Assembly (NCBI GenBank): GCA_002360635.1
Contig: DEQW01000001.1
Location: 351,689-415,688 of the forward strand
Direction of reading: 5' to 3'
Source of the DNA: Flavobacteriaceae bacterium UBA3356
Lineage (GTDB): Bacteria > Bacteroidota > Bacteroidia > Flavobacteriales > Flavobacteriaceae
Length of the DNA stretch: 64,000 nucleotides
Made by a program: the position numbers and the translations under genes. Shown one piece after another: positions 34,331 to 42,468 of this stretch (positions are counted from its first letter, which is position 1; each line of letters starts with the position of its first letter). Under the pieces are notes generated by a model that worked only from the letters and a program-made list of their open reading frames with translations, made no database searches and had not been told where the DNA came from.

Positions 34331-34362
34331 AAAACCCTCACAGAAATTGTGGGGGTTTTTAT
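34331..34362 (+). terminator. ahcY terminator
   Basis: AAAACCCTCACA pairs with TGTGGGGGTTTT (one G-T pair), giving about a 12-bp stem with a 5-nt loop, followed by TTTT. It lies 40 nt after the ahcY stop. Confidence 0.8.
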
Positions 34363-34410
34363 TTTAAATAATGACAAACTAAAACGTTTTTAAAAAAACA
34401 TGATAGTTAA

Positions 34411-35289
34411 TTATTTCTTTTTTATAATCGCCAGACTCGCTTTTTCGCCAGTAGATAGATTTGTGAGCGTGCGAACAAAGTTTTGTGTGTCTGTAACCTC
34501 TATTCTCACTGTGTTTGGCGGGGATGTCCCTGCATTCAATGCCTCCACCTGAATTAACGTTTTTTCAACATCAACAGTTATCGGTATAATTTTCTTTTTG
34601 TGAGTAACAGTAAAATTATCCAATATCTTTTCTCCATTTATAGACAAATTTATTATATCTCCATCTTCTTTTCCTGCATCATAAATAGCTAACGACAGCT
34701 TTTTATCTTTACTAAAAATATTTAAAGTCTCCCCTTTGTTTATAATGTTCATATTGAGAGTATCCAACGTTTTCTGAACATTTATGCGTTTTTTGGTTTT
34801 CTTTTTTACAAAAATATTCCGGTCAATTTTTCGGTCAATTTTTTTTGCTTTTTTCGTTATTTTCGCAAGTCCGCCAAGTTCTATCTCCCCACTAATACAT
34901 TCTTGCCCGTCATTGTATAAGCCTTTAAAACTACCTTCAATTTTATCTTGCTCATTGATTCTTTTTAAATGACCTGTAAAATTAATATAACAAAAATCTG
35001 TTTCAGTAATGGGGGATTTTGTGTAGACAATACCGTTCTCTTTAAATTGAAACAATTTTTTTGCTTCTTCAAATTTACCAGTGATCAAAGACTTTGTCTC
35101 GTGAGCTCCATTAAGATCAGTTATAGAATGGCCTTTAATTGCTCCTTTATTTTCTGTGAAAGAAATTTTATACGATATAATTGTACTGTCTTCTAATTTA
35201 ATAACTCCCAAAAACTGATAGTCTTGTTGTGCCAGTAAGGAAGTTGAAAAAAAGAAAAAAAAGAAATACAATAGGTGGAGTATGCGCAT
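34411..35289 (-). CDS. Exported protein of unknown function
   Basis: 292 residues from the ATG at 35289, which opens a clear signal peptide (MRILHLLYFFFFFF, cut near LLAQ). An ATG 12 codons upstream is possible but would put a basic stretch ahead of the signal. Residues ~25-165 form a beta-rich region with internal similarity in spacing of FTENKG, FKENG and GHLKRINEQD, reminiscent of a repeated strand-hairpin domain. A Lys-rich linker follows (~165-190), then a second beta domain (~205-292). I do not recognise a family. It is divergent from the TM2-domain gene, with 54 bp between starts. Confidence 0.6.
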   Translation of the reverse strand: MRILHLLYFFFFFFSTSLLAQQDYQFLGVIKLEDSTIISYKISFTENKGAIKGHSITDLNGAHETKSLITGKFEEAKKLFQFKENGIVYTKSPITETDFCYINFTGHLKRINEQDKIEGSFKGLYNDGQECISGEIELGGLAKITKKAKKIDRKIDRNIFVKKKTKKRINVQKTLDTLNMNIINKGETLNIFSKDKKLSLAIYDAGKEDGDIINLSINGEKILDNFTVTHKKKIIPITVDVEKTLIQVEALNAGTSPPNTVRIEVTDTQNFVRTLTNLSTGEKASLAIIKKK

Positions 35290-35343
35290 TCCGAAAATTT
35301 TTATAATTTTAAATTTTAATAACACAAATAAACAAATTAAATT

Positions 35344-35712
35344 ATGAAGTTTAAACTATTACTTTTATTATTTGCTTTGCTTCTGGCAGCACCAACAAGC
35401 TTTGCTTCTTTTCCCGTACAACGTACAACTGTTTCTGAAACGGCAACTAACCAAGTTAATTCTGATGAAGAAACTACGTTATTTTCACCAGCAGCTTTAG
35501 CCGGTGCAAAAAGCCAAGGAGTTGCACTATTATTGTGGTTCTTTTTAGGTGGACTTGCTGCTCACAGATGGTACCTTGGCAGCCCGTGGTACTGGAATGT
35601 TTTATTTATCATTACTCTCGGTGGTCTTTTTATCTGGGCTATCATAGACCTTATAGACATTATTACTGGCAATTATCCTGCTAAAGGTGGTTTTAAAAGT
35701 GAATTCTTTTAA
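35344..35712 (+). CDS. TM2 domain protein
   Basis: 122 residues: signal peptide (~1-21), a short polar stretch, and then a TM2 domain (residues ~60-115) made of two helices joined by a short turn, with WFFLGGLAAHRWYLG and GGLFIWAIIDLIDIITG. TM2 domains are small membrane modules of unknown function. A bidirectional terminator follows 29 nt after the stop. Confidence 0.85.
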   Translation: MKFKLLLLLFALLLAAPTSFASFPVQRTTVSETATNQVNSDEETTLFSPAALAGAKSQGVALLLWFFLGGLAAHRWYLGSPWYWNVLFIITLGGLFIWAIIDLIDIITGNYPAKGGFKSEFF

Positions 35713-35740
35713 AAACAAAGGCAGTTCATAAATGAATATA

Positions 35741-35776
35741 AAAAAACTCAGCTTTAATAAAGCTGAGTTTTTTTTA
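35741..35776. terminator. Bidirectional terminator between TM2 gene and rpmA
   Basis: AAAAAACTCAGCTT and AAGCTGAGTTTTTT form a perfect 14-bp stem with a 5-nt loop (TAATA), with T runs on both strands. It serves the TM2 gene (plus) and the rplU-rpmA operon (minus). Confidence 0.85.
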
Positions 35777-35799
35777 TACCTGTATTGTAAGTAAATAGT

Positions 35800-36063
35800 T
35801 TACGCTTCTGCACTAGGTACAATAGAAACGTATGATTTGTTATTTTTCTTTTTGGTAAATTTCACAACACCATCTACTTGAGCGTGTAATGTATAATCCT
35901 TACCGGCATATACATTATCTGCTGGGTGATGCTCCATACCACGTTGTCTTACGATGATATTTCCTGCGATAGCGGCTTGGCCACCATAAATCTTCACACC
36001 TAAGCGTTTCGATTCTGACTCTCTACCGTTCTTAGAACTACCTACTCCTTTTTTATGTGCCAT
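35800..36063 (-). CDS. rpmA: 50S ribosomal protein L27
   Basis: 87 residues with the standard L27 start MAHKKGVGSSKNGRES and the core GGQAAIAGNIIVRQRG. The N-terminal tail reaches the peptidyl transferase centre. There is no Firmicutes-type cleavable N-extension. It follows rplU by 23 nt as in most bacteria. Confidence 0.97.
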   Translation of the reverse strand: MAHKKGVGSSKNGRESESKRLGVKIYGGQAAIAGNIIVRQRGMEHHPADNVYAGKDYTLHAQVDGVVKFTKKKNNKSYVSIVPSAEA

Positions 36064-36086
36064 AATTCAGGGGTTTTTAAATGTTA

Positions 36087-36788
36087 TTATTTTCTTCCAC
36101 CGTCAAGTTCGTCTTGTAACTTTTCTAGTTCGTCCCACTTACCATCTGCAGCTAATTGAGCTTGTTGTGGCCAAGTGTCGGTAACTAAATGAGCTAATCT
36201 TGAACTTGCTTCAGTTAGAATTTCTGTTAATTTTTCAGGTTTTGCCTTTGCTACTTTTGCAAAAGTATCAATTCCTGCGTTAACCATCGCTTCCATAGCT
36301 TTTGGCCCAACTCCTTCAATCTTCTTAAGGTCATCTGCCTTAGTAGATTTTTTTGGAGCTGCCTTTTTCGGTTCAGCTTTTTTGGTTTCTGCTTTAGGAG
36401 CAGCCGCTTTGGTTTCTTTTTTTGGAGCTGCTTTTTTAGTCTCTTCTTTTTTAGCAGAAGATTTCTTTTTAGCTCCAGAAGAAGCAATGCTTTCGATTAC
36501 GATTTCTGAAAGGGCTTGTCTGTGACCATTTTTTACACGGTAACCTTTTCTACGTTTCTTTTTGAAAACTATTACTTTGTCACCTTTAAGGTGTCTTAAG
36601 ACTTTTGCTCCAACAAGAGCTCCGTCTATAGCCGGGGCGCCAACAGTTACATTGTCACCATCGCCAATAAGAAGTACGTTGTCAAAATCGACTTTTTTTC
36701 CTTCTTCTGTGGCTAAACGGTTAACAAAGACTTTTTGGTCTTTCGCAACTTTAAATTGCTGCCCTGCTATCTCTACAATTGCATACAT
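36087..36788 (-). CDS. rplU: 50S ribosomal protein L21 with C-terminal helix-hairpin-helix extension
   Basis: Residues 1-102 are ordinary L21 (normal family length is ~103), with KKKRRKGYRVKNGHRQ in the RNA-binding part. Then comes a Lys/Ala/Pro-rich linker (~105-151) and a second domain (152-~201) with the helix-hairpin-helix signature LKKIEGVGPKAMEAMVNAGI, closed by an acidic end with a WPQQAQLAADGKW motif. The total is 233 residues. HhH domains bind DNA or RNA non-specifically; the same appended domain is known in flavobacterial L21 annotations but not in L21 of other phyla. rpmA is 23 nt downstream. The promoter with its 5' hairpin lies upstream. Confidence 0.93.
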   Translation of the reverse strand: MYAIVEIAGQQFKVAKDQKVFVNRLATEEGKKVDFDNVLLIGDGDNVTVGAPAIDGALVGAKVLRHLKGDKVIVFKKKRRKGYRVKNGHRQALSEIVIESIASSGAKKKSSAKKEETKKAAPKKETKAAAPKAETKKAEPKKAAPKKSTKADDLKKIEGVGPKAMEAMVNAGIDTFAKVAKAKPEKLTEILTEASSRLAHLVTDTWPQQAQLAADGKWDELEKLQDELDGGRK

Positions 36789-36832
36789 AGCGTATCGTTT
36801 AAAATTAATTTGTTATAGTAAGCTTTTATAAT

Positions 36833-36893
36833 AAAAAGCCCGCCTAGTTTTAAGGCGGGTGCAAATATAATTCTAATAATTTAAATCTACAAA
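36833..36893 (-). promoter_or_regulatory. rplU-rpmA promoter and 5'-terminal hairpin
   Basis: Minus strand: TTTG (36893-36890), 20 nt, TATATTTG (36869-36862), an exact fit to the Bacteroidota promoter. Three bases after the -7 box begins CCCGCCT (36859-36853), pairing with AGGCGGG (36845-36839) and followed by CTTTTT. A second stem GCTTTT/AAAAGC is possible just after. The hairpin could be the 5' end of the rplU mRNA or, less likely, a terminator for the upstream DUF4199 gene. Confidence 0.65.
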
Positions 36894-36909
36894 GTGTTTT
36901 ATAAGTAAT

Positions 36910-37365
36910 TTACATCGTATTTCGTTTACCCTCAGAGGTGTTCCACGAATCTTTTAACAGCTGCATAAATGCCAAGGTTAGCACCAACGATGTAGAAACC
37001 CCCATCATAGCAATTGAAATAATTAGAATAAGCGTTCCTTTATTAAAATTTAGGTTCCAAGAGTCTAATATACTGTAAGCAAACTCAGTATCAAGTTCAA
37101 AAATATATAATGCCATGAAAATGGTAAAAATAACTGTCGCGATAGCACCGCAGAGGAAACCTACTTCAAAACCTTTTTCATATTGAAATTTTGCAGATTC
37201 AGCTTTGTATTTTTTAATAGCTAATAAAATCCCTGCTCCATAAATTACACCGTTTGCGGCACTTAAAACAGGATATTGGTGCAACCCTAATAATTTCAGT
37301 AACAGGAAATAAGCAATTAAAGCCACGGCGATCATCACACCGTATCGTGAATATATTTTAAACAT
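36910..37365 (-). CDS. DUF4199 membrane protein
   Basis: 151 residues with four hydrophobic helices (about 12-30, 33-50, 70-92, 112-135), the pattern of DUF4199 proteins in Bacteroidota. No catalytic residues are visible and the function is unknown. It lies upstream of the rplU promoter on the same strand and downstream of the EamA transporter. Confidence 0.75.
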   Translation of the reverse strand: MFKIYSRYGVMIAVALIAYFLLLKLLGLHQYPVLSAANGVIYGAGILLAIKKYKAESAKFQYEKGFEVGFLCGAIATVIFTIFMALYIFELDTEFAYSILDSWNLNFNKGTLILIISIAMMGVSTSLVLTLAFMQLLKDSWNTSEGKRNTM

Positions 37366-37426
37366 AATGGGTGGTTTTTTGTTTTAAAGCTACTGAAAGT
37401 TACAAAATATTCCTCTAAAGACTTTG

Positions 37427-38299
37427 TTAACTTTTTCTTGAAAGTAGCACACCAACTAAAATAACGGCTGCGGCAAACAACTGAAATAGACTGAATTGCT
37501 CCCCATCTAATAAGCCCCAACACAAAGCAACAATGGGAATAGTATAGGTAACAGAAGAAGCAAATACTGGTGTACTCATCTGCACCAAGCTATTAAACAG
37601 CACCTTTGCCAAACCAGTACCAACAACTGACAGTATTAATAAATAACCTAAAGAAGGATACAACTTTTCAGACTGCAATGTCGTTTCAGAAAAAAATCCT
37701 GAACTAATTAAAACAATAATAGCAGGTATAATAATTATTGAAAATTGACCAGCTGTAATGGCTAATGCTGATACATTTTGAAGATGCCGCTTTATTATAT
37801 TCACATTACATGCATAGCATACCGAAGCACATAGAATTAGCCCCGCATACCAATAATTTTGATCGGGATTCACCTCGCTACCACTCCAAATAAGTAAAAA
37901 ACTTCCGGCAAGACCAACAATAACTCCGATTAACTGATTTCTACTAAAACCAATACTAAAAGCTAAAGCTCCCAACAGAAGAGTCATTATTGGCGTGGTG
38001 GAATTTAAGACGGAAGCTATGGCGCTATCAATTTCAGTTTCGGCAAATGCAAACAAAAATGCTGGAATAAATGTTCCTAAAAAACCAGAAATAGCAATCC
38101 ATTTCCATGCTGACTTTTTTATGGTTTTTAGTTTCCTGAAACCAATTATCAACAAGAAAACAGCAGCAAATAAGGACCGGAGCGCACCCAACTGAAGCGG
38201 CGAAAGACCAATAAGCGCCTTTTTTATAAGTATAAATGAACTACCCCACACCACCGAGAGAATAGCCAAATAAATCCACTTCTTGTCAATGCCTTTCAT
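37427..38299 (-). CDS. EamA family (DMT) transporter
   Basis: 290 residues with ten predicted helices in two EamA repeats of five: the first begins WIYLAILSVVWGSSFILIKKAL, of which the WGSSF motif is characteristic, and the second begins near WYAGLILCASVCYA. Drug/metabolite transporters export or exchange small metabolites across the inner membrane; no substrate can be named. Single gene between gldD and DUF4199. Confidence 0.88.
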   Translation of the reverse strand: MKGIDKKWIYLAILSVVWGSSFILIKKALIGLSPLQLGALRSLFAAVFLLIIGFRKLKTIKKSAWKWIAISGFLGTFIPAFLFAFAETEIDSAIASVLNSTTPIMTLLLGALAFSIGFSRNQLIGVIVGLAGSFLLIWSGSEVNPDQNYWYAGLILCASVCYACNVNIIKRHLQNVSALAITAGQFSIIIIPAIIVLISSGFFSETTLQSEKLYPSLGYLLILSVVGTGLAKVLFNSLVQMSTPVFASSVTYTIPIVALCWGLLDGEQFSLFQLFAAAVILVGVLLSRKS

Positions 38300-38378
38300 A
38301 CTTCAAAAATTGAACCGGCAAAGGTCGGGAAATAGGTTGGGTTTTTAAACTTATGAAAGTTTAAAAAAGGAAAAGAAA

Positions 38379-38930
38379 TTATTTCCATTTAATAGTTTCC
38401 ATCAAGACCCGAATATCTTCCCGAAGGTACATAATAGCTGGGTAAATGGAATCGAAATTGGGCTTAGCTTTAAAGTACAAAGACCCTGTTATAAAATGGT
38501 TTACACTGTCTGTGACATAAAATTGGGAGGGCGTAGCGGCATTTCCATCAATCATATAAAACATTCCATATACATCATTAATAGGGTCTACTCTAGGTTG
38601 TTCAAGTATATTATTGGCTTTTATCGTATGGTCGTACGTGAGTTTTTGAGCATCGTATAATAAGGAATCGATATTATGCTTTTTCACAGATTGATAGGTA
38701 AGATAAACGGTGCCCTTCATACCTGGATATTCAATATCTAAATTACAGCCATTGGCAGTATTCAAGATAGCGTTATCATTCATCTCAAAAGAAAACGGAC
38801 AATTAACAGTTACTCTTTCATAGGATTTTTTTGGATACTCTAACCGTAGTTTCGCTGCAGGCTTTACAACCACCTCTTCATTGCAAGCAAGTATTAAAAA
38901 ACAAAGGAAAAGAACTGCTAAAAATCTCAT
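38379..38930 (-). CDS. gldD: Gliding motility lipoprotein GldD
   Basis: 183 residues with lipobox LILAC (Cys16). In Flavobacterium johnsoniae GldD is required for gliding and for type IX secretion, and its gene lies downstream of gldE, as here. Sequence features consistent with GldD: RLEYPKKSYERV near the N-terminus, CPFSFEMN, and the C-terminal REDIRVLMETIKWK. The start overlaps the gldE stop by 4 nt. Whether the strain glides cannot be told from the window because other gld/spr genes are not here. Confidence 0.93.
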   Translation of the reverse strand: MRFLAVLFLCFLILACNEEVVVKPAAKLRLEYPKKSYERVTVNCPFSFEMNDNAILNTANGCNLDIEYPGMKGTVYLTYQSVKKHNIDSLLYDAQKLTYDHTIKANNILEQPRVDPINDVYGMFYMIDGNAATPSQFYVTDSVNHFITGSLYFKAKPNFDSIYPAIMYLREDIRVLMETIKWK

Positions 38931-40258
38931 ATATTGATGGAAAGTTTAATCTGTTTAATACGTTTATTTTCGAATGCTTCTATGGTAAACGAATAGTTGT
39001 GGAAGGTTATTATTTCGCTCTTCTTCGGAAATCCTTTTGAAATTTCCAATAAAAAGCCAGCAAGGGTTTCGGCTTCTCCTTTTTCAGCTTCAAAAACTTG
39101 CGTGTCTTCTAACCCAATTACCTTGTAAAAGTCTTTTAACGGTGTTTTTCCTTCAAAAACATAATTGTTTTCGTCCAGCTTTGAAAAAACAAGATCCTCA
39201 TCATCAAACTCGTCGCTAATTTCACCTACAATTTCCTCTATAATATCCTCTAAAGAAATCAATCCGCTGGTCCCTCCATATTCGTCCACTACAATGGCGA
39301 GATGCATTTTCATTTCCTTGAATTCGTTCAATAAATCATCTAATTTTTTGTTTTCAGGAACAAAGTAAGGCTCTCTTATAAGGGTTTTCCAATCAAGTGT
39401 TTTCCTATCCAAATACGGCATCAAATCTTTTACATATAAAATACCGGTTATATTATCAATGCTATCTTTATACACGGGAATCCGTGAATACCCATTTTCC
39501 ATGATATGTGGCATAATATCCTTGTAGGGCAACTCTTCGTTGAGGGCAAAAATATCCATGCGTGGTTTCATCACTTGTTTGGTATCGGTATTTCCGAAGG
39601 TAACAATACCTCTTAAGATTTTTTGTTCTTCGTGTGTAGTGTCGGCTTCATTTGTCAACTCTAAAGCCTGCGACAATTGATCTACGCTAATGTTAGCTTT
39701 TTGTTTCCCAAAGCGATTATGAATGTAGATAGTAGTACTCCGCATGGGCAAACTAAGTGGCGAAAATACTTTGTCAAGCACTTGTAATGGATACGCCATA
39801 AATAATGAAAAACTCACTTTGTTACGACTGGCATATATTTTTGGTAAAATTTCACCAAACAATAAAATCAAGAAAGTGGCTACACCTATTTTTAAAAGCA
39901 ACAACAAGCTTAGTTGAAAAAAGTAAAGGTTTATCGTATAATCTATCCCACTAAACCAATTGTCGCTCAACGTTTCAAACAATAGAACAATGGCTATGTT
40001 TATAAGGTTGTTAGCGATCAAAATAGTCGCCAAAAGTTTTTTGGGGCGATTCAATAACCTTTGGACAATCTCTAATTTTTTTGAAGCTGCATTATTCTCT
40101 TCAGCATTAAAATCGGTTGGGGTGAGCGAGAAAAAAGCCACTTCTGCTCCAGATACCAATGCCGAACAAAGCAGTAAAACCACAAGTGTGGCGATACCAG
40201 GAATTTCAGTATAGCTTAGTAATGCAGTAATAAATAAACTCGGGGGTTCCGGATCCAA
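38927..40258 (-). CDS. gldE: Gliding motility-associated protein GldE (CNNM/CorC-like)
   Basis: 443 residues: an N-terminal DUF21/CNNM membrane part with about four helices (15-37, 75-95, 105-130, 145-165), a CBS pair (~210-330, with MKPRMDIFAL and DEYGGTSGLISLEDIIEEI) and a C-terminal CorC_HlyC domain. GldE partially substitutes for or stabilises GldD in F. johnsoniae. It lies 50 nt downstream of ssb and overlaps gldD by 4 nt, matching the conserved mutY-ssb-gldE-gldD order. Confidence 0.92.
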   Translation of the reverse strand: MDPEPPSLFITALLSYTEIPGIATLVVLLLCSALVSGAEVAFFSLTPTDFNAEENNAASKKLEIVQRLLNRPKKLLATILIANNLINIAIVLLFETLSDNWFSGIDYTINLYFFQLSLLLLLKIGVATFLILLFGEILPKIYASRNKVSFSLFMAYPLQVLDKVFSPLSLPMRSTTIYIHNRFGKQKANISVDQLSQALELTNEADTTHEEQKILRGIVTFGNTDTKQVMKPRMDIFALNEELPYKDIMPHIMENGYSRIPVYKDSIDNITGILYVKDLMPYLDRKTLDWKTLIREPYFVPENKKLDDLLNEFKEMKMHLAIVVDEYGGTSGLISLEDIIEEIVGEISDEFDDEDLVFSKLDENNYVFEGKTPLKDFYKVIGLEDTQVFEAEKGEAETLAGFLLEISKGFPKKSEIITFHNYSFTIEAFENKRIKQIKLSINI

Positions 40259-40308
40259 AATTATATGTTAGATTAAACTTGAAAGCTTATACTCCTACTA
40301 TCCATTTT

Positions 40309-40791
40309 TTAAAAAGGAAGATCATCATCCTCTTCACCAATAGGTTGCTGAGACTGCTGAGATTGCTGTGAATTAGCTTGATTCTGTTGTCCCGAATTAC
40401 GATTATTTGAGTTGCTAGAATTGCCTTGAGGCATAGACCCATCACCAGATTCGTTTCTAGGGGTTAAAAACGTAAAATCTGTACATTGTATTTCGGTACT
40501 ATAGCGATCGTTCCCGCTATCATCTTGCCACTTACGGGTTTTTATACGTCCTTCAATATAGACCTTGTCCCCTTTTTTAAGGTATTTTTCGCAAATTTCA
40601 GCACCTTTATTTCGCACGACAATGTTATGCCATTCGGTATTAGAAACACGCTCACCAGTATTACGGTTTGTATACGTTTCATTGGTTGCAAGAGGGAACC
40701 GCCCAATGCTTCCACCGCCTTCAAAATAATGCATTTTCACTTCATCGCCCGTGTGCCCAATTAGCATCACTTTATTTAATGTTCCGCTCAT
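40309..40791 (-). CDS. ssb: Single-stranded DNA-binding protein
   Basis: 160 residues. OB-fold in residues 1-~107 (LNKVMLIGHTGDEV, NTEWHNIVV, GDKVYIEGRI), a Gln/Ser/Asn-rich flexible linker (~108-150) and the acidic protein-docking tip EEDDDLPF at the C-terminus, which recruits repair and replication partners. It sits between mutY and gldE in a likely operon. Confidence 0.95.
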   Translation of the reverse strand: MSGTLNKVMLIGHTGDEVKMHYFEGGGSIGRFPLATNETYTNRNTGERVSNTEWHNIVVRNKGAEICEKYLKKGDKVYIEGRIKTRKWQDDSGNDRYSTEIQCTDFTFLTPRNESGDGSMPQGNSSNSNNRNSGQQNQANSQQSQQSQQPIGEEDDDLPF

Positions 40792-40844
40792 AATTATTGT
40801 ATTAATTTACAAAGGTATATATAGTTTTAAAGATAGCGAATTTT

Positions 40845-41912
40845 TCAGTTTTTAAAAACCGAAAAGTTTGAAATAAAATTTTCAATCAAGACTGGCACAG
40901 CGTATTGCTGTATTTCTGAAAAAGGAATGGTTTTTTGTTTTATTTCTGAAACTTCAACAACCCAAAACCGTGTAAAAAGATGTTGGTGCGATAATTTATG
41001 AACTACTGAAGTTTCATTATATAGCGAAATAGAATCTATTTCTATTTTTTCAGAAAAACTTTGAAAGGATTCTAATGTTACCAATTCATTTTCTGAAACC
41101 TCTTTATCACTTTCTATTAGAGGGAACTCATATAACTGTCGCCATATTCCTTTCGCGGTTCGTTGATTAAGGACCGTTTCACCGTTTTCAGAAAGTAATA
41201 CCATATAATTAAAGTAACGTTTTTTTACTTTATTCTTTTTCAATTTTACCGGGAGAGAGGAAACCAAATCTTTTCTATAAGCTTCGCAACGCTCATTAAA
41301 TATACAAGTTTCACATTGTGGATTTTGGGGCACACAATGCCGAGCACCAAATTCCATAACAGCTTGATTGTAGGTCCCCGGCTGTTTTGTATCAATTAGT
41401 TGTTGCGCAAGGCTTTTAAACTCTTTTTTTCCGGCTGTACTATTTATAGGTGTCGCAATTCCAAAAACACGAGCTAAAACCCGATAAACATTTCCATCTA
41501 CCACTGCTTCAGGATCATTAAAACAAATAGACGCAATGGCACTAGCCGTATAATCCCCTACTCCTTTTAACTCTAAAAGCCCTTTGTAGCTTGTAGGAAA
41601 AGTTCCATTTAAGTTTTCTGAAACATATTGTGCAGATGCGTGTAAGTTTCTAGCACGGGAATAATACCCTAGTCCCTGCCACAATTTCAATACTTTTTCC
41701 TGTGGTGCTTTAGCGAGGTCAAAAACTGTAGGAAACGCTTCAACAAATGCCAAATAATAAGGTAACCCTTGTGCTACGCGTGTTTGCTGAAGGATAATTT
41801 CACTCAGCCAAACGTAGTATGGATCATTGGTTTTTCGCCAAGGTAATTCCCGTTTGTTTTCTAAGTACCACGATATTAGTTTGTTACGAAAAAAAGTTGT
41901 ATTTTCCAGCAT
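40845..41912 (-). CDS. mutY: A/G-specific adenine DNA glycosylase
   Basis: 355 residues. HhH-GPD core with LKGVGDYTASAIASI and the catalytic acid in EAVVDGNVYRVL, the [4Fe-4S] motif CX6CX2CX5C (in HCVPQNPQCETCIFNERC), and a C-terminal NUDIX-like domain that recognises 8-oxoguanine. It removes adenine mispaired with 8-oxoG. First gene of the mutY-ssb-gldE-gldD set, transcribed away from HU. Confidence 0.95.
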   Translation of the reverse strand: MLENTTFFRNKLISWYLENKRELPWRKTNDPYYVWLSEIILQQTRVAQGLPYYLAFVEAFPTVFDLAKAPQEKVLKLWQGLGYYSRARNLHASAQYVSENLNGTFPTSYKGLLELKGVGDYTASAIASICFNDPEAVVDGNVYRVLARVFGIATPINSTAGKKEFKSLAQQLIDTKQPGTYNQAVMEFGARHCVPQNPQCETCIFNERCEAYRKDLVSSLPVKLKKNKVKKRYFNYMVLLSENGETVLNQRTAKGIWRQLYEFPLIESDKEVSENELVTLESFQSFSEKIEIDSISLYNETSVVHKLSHQHLFTRFWVVEVSEIKQKTIPFSEIQQYAVPVLIENFISNFSVFKN

Positions 41913-41957
41913 CTGGCAAAAATAGGGTATATCTGTTTATATTTTAACCAATTAAGG

Positions 41958-41990
41958 TTTGAGTATTTGATTTTAAAATTGTTATATTTG
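41958..41990 (+). promoter_or_regulatory. Promoter of the HU operon
   Basis: TTTG (41958-41961), 21 nt, TATATTTG (41983-41990): an exact fit to the Bacteroidota consensus. The transcript would start near 41996, leaving a ~35-nt A-rich leader to the ATG at 42031. Confidence 0.7.
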
Positions 41991-42030
41991 CCCTCTTGAA
42001 AAAAATAAACTTAAATAAAAATTTATAATA

Positions 42031-42321
42031 ATGACGAAAGCAGATATTGTAGCGAAAATCTCAGAAAAAGAAGGAATGGAAAAAGCTGACGTACAGGCAG
42101 TGATTGAAACTTTTATGAGTGAAGTTAAAAACACCCTTGAAGGTGGTGACAATGTTTATCTAAGAGGTTTTGGAAGTTTTATCATCAAGAAAAGAGCTGA
42201 AAAAACAGGTAGAAATATCTCTAAAAACACAACAATCAAGATTCCCGCACACAACATTCCCGCTTTTAAACCAGCAAAAGTATTTGTAGAAGGTGTAAAA
42301 ACCAATGTGGAAGTAAAATAA
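42031..42321 (+). CDS. HU/IHF family DNA-binding protein
   Basis: 96 residues: MTKADIVAKISEKEGM and the arm region GFGSFIIKKRAEKTGRNI with the DNA-intercalating arm around NIPAFKPAKVF. It bends and packages DNA as a dimer. Its own promoter is strong by consensus, and the tiny basic gene 25 nt downstream is probably co-transcribed. Confidence 0.95.
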   Translation: MTKADIVAKISEKEGMEKADVQAVIETFMSEVKNTLEGGDNVYLRGFGSFIIKKRAEKTGRNISKNTTIKIPAHNIPAFKPAKVFVEGVKTNVEVK

Positions 42322-42345
42322 TAATAACACAAAAACAAGCTTAAT

Positions 42346-42438
42346 ATGCCAAGTGGTAAAAAAAGAAAAAGACATAAGGTAGCGACACACAAGCGTAAGA
42401 AAAGAAGACGCGCTAATCGCCACAAAAAGAAAAAGTAG
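42346..42438 (+). CDS. 30-residue highly basic protein
   Basis: An ORF of 31 codons starting ATG at 42346, sequence MPSGKKRKRHKVATHKRKKR then RRANRHKKKK. 21 of its 30 residues are Lys, Arg or His. It begins 25 nt after HU and its stop lies inside the terminator stem at 42431-42456. Its composition is that of a small ribosomal or nucleic-acid-binding protein. I recall near-identical short ORFs at this position in other Flavobacteria, which would argue for a real gene, but I could not check. A Bacteroidota-specific ribosomal protein (bL38) has been described; whether this is it is unknown to me. Confidence 0.75.
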   Translation: MPSGKKRKRHKVATHKRKKRRRANRHKKKK

Positions 42439-42456
42439 TTTCTAAACTACTTTTTT
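42431..42456 (+). terminator. Terminator overlapping the end of the basic gene
   Basis: AAAAGTAGTT (42431-42440) and AACTACTTTT (42445-42454) form a perfect 10-bp stem with a 4-nt loop, followed by TT. The stop codon TAG is inside the left arm. Confidence 0.65.
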
Positions 42457-42468
42457 CGTTTAAAGACC

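Noticed and set aside
36251..36487. Leu/Lys-rich frame on the minus strand
   Set aside because: It lies inside the rplU linker in another frame; its composition is a by-product of the Lys/Ala repeat codons.
42156..42425. Two frames antisense to HU and the basic gene
   Set aside because: They mirror real coding sequence and have no start context or homology of their own.
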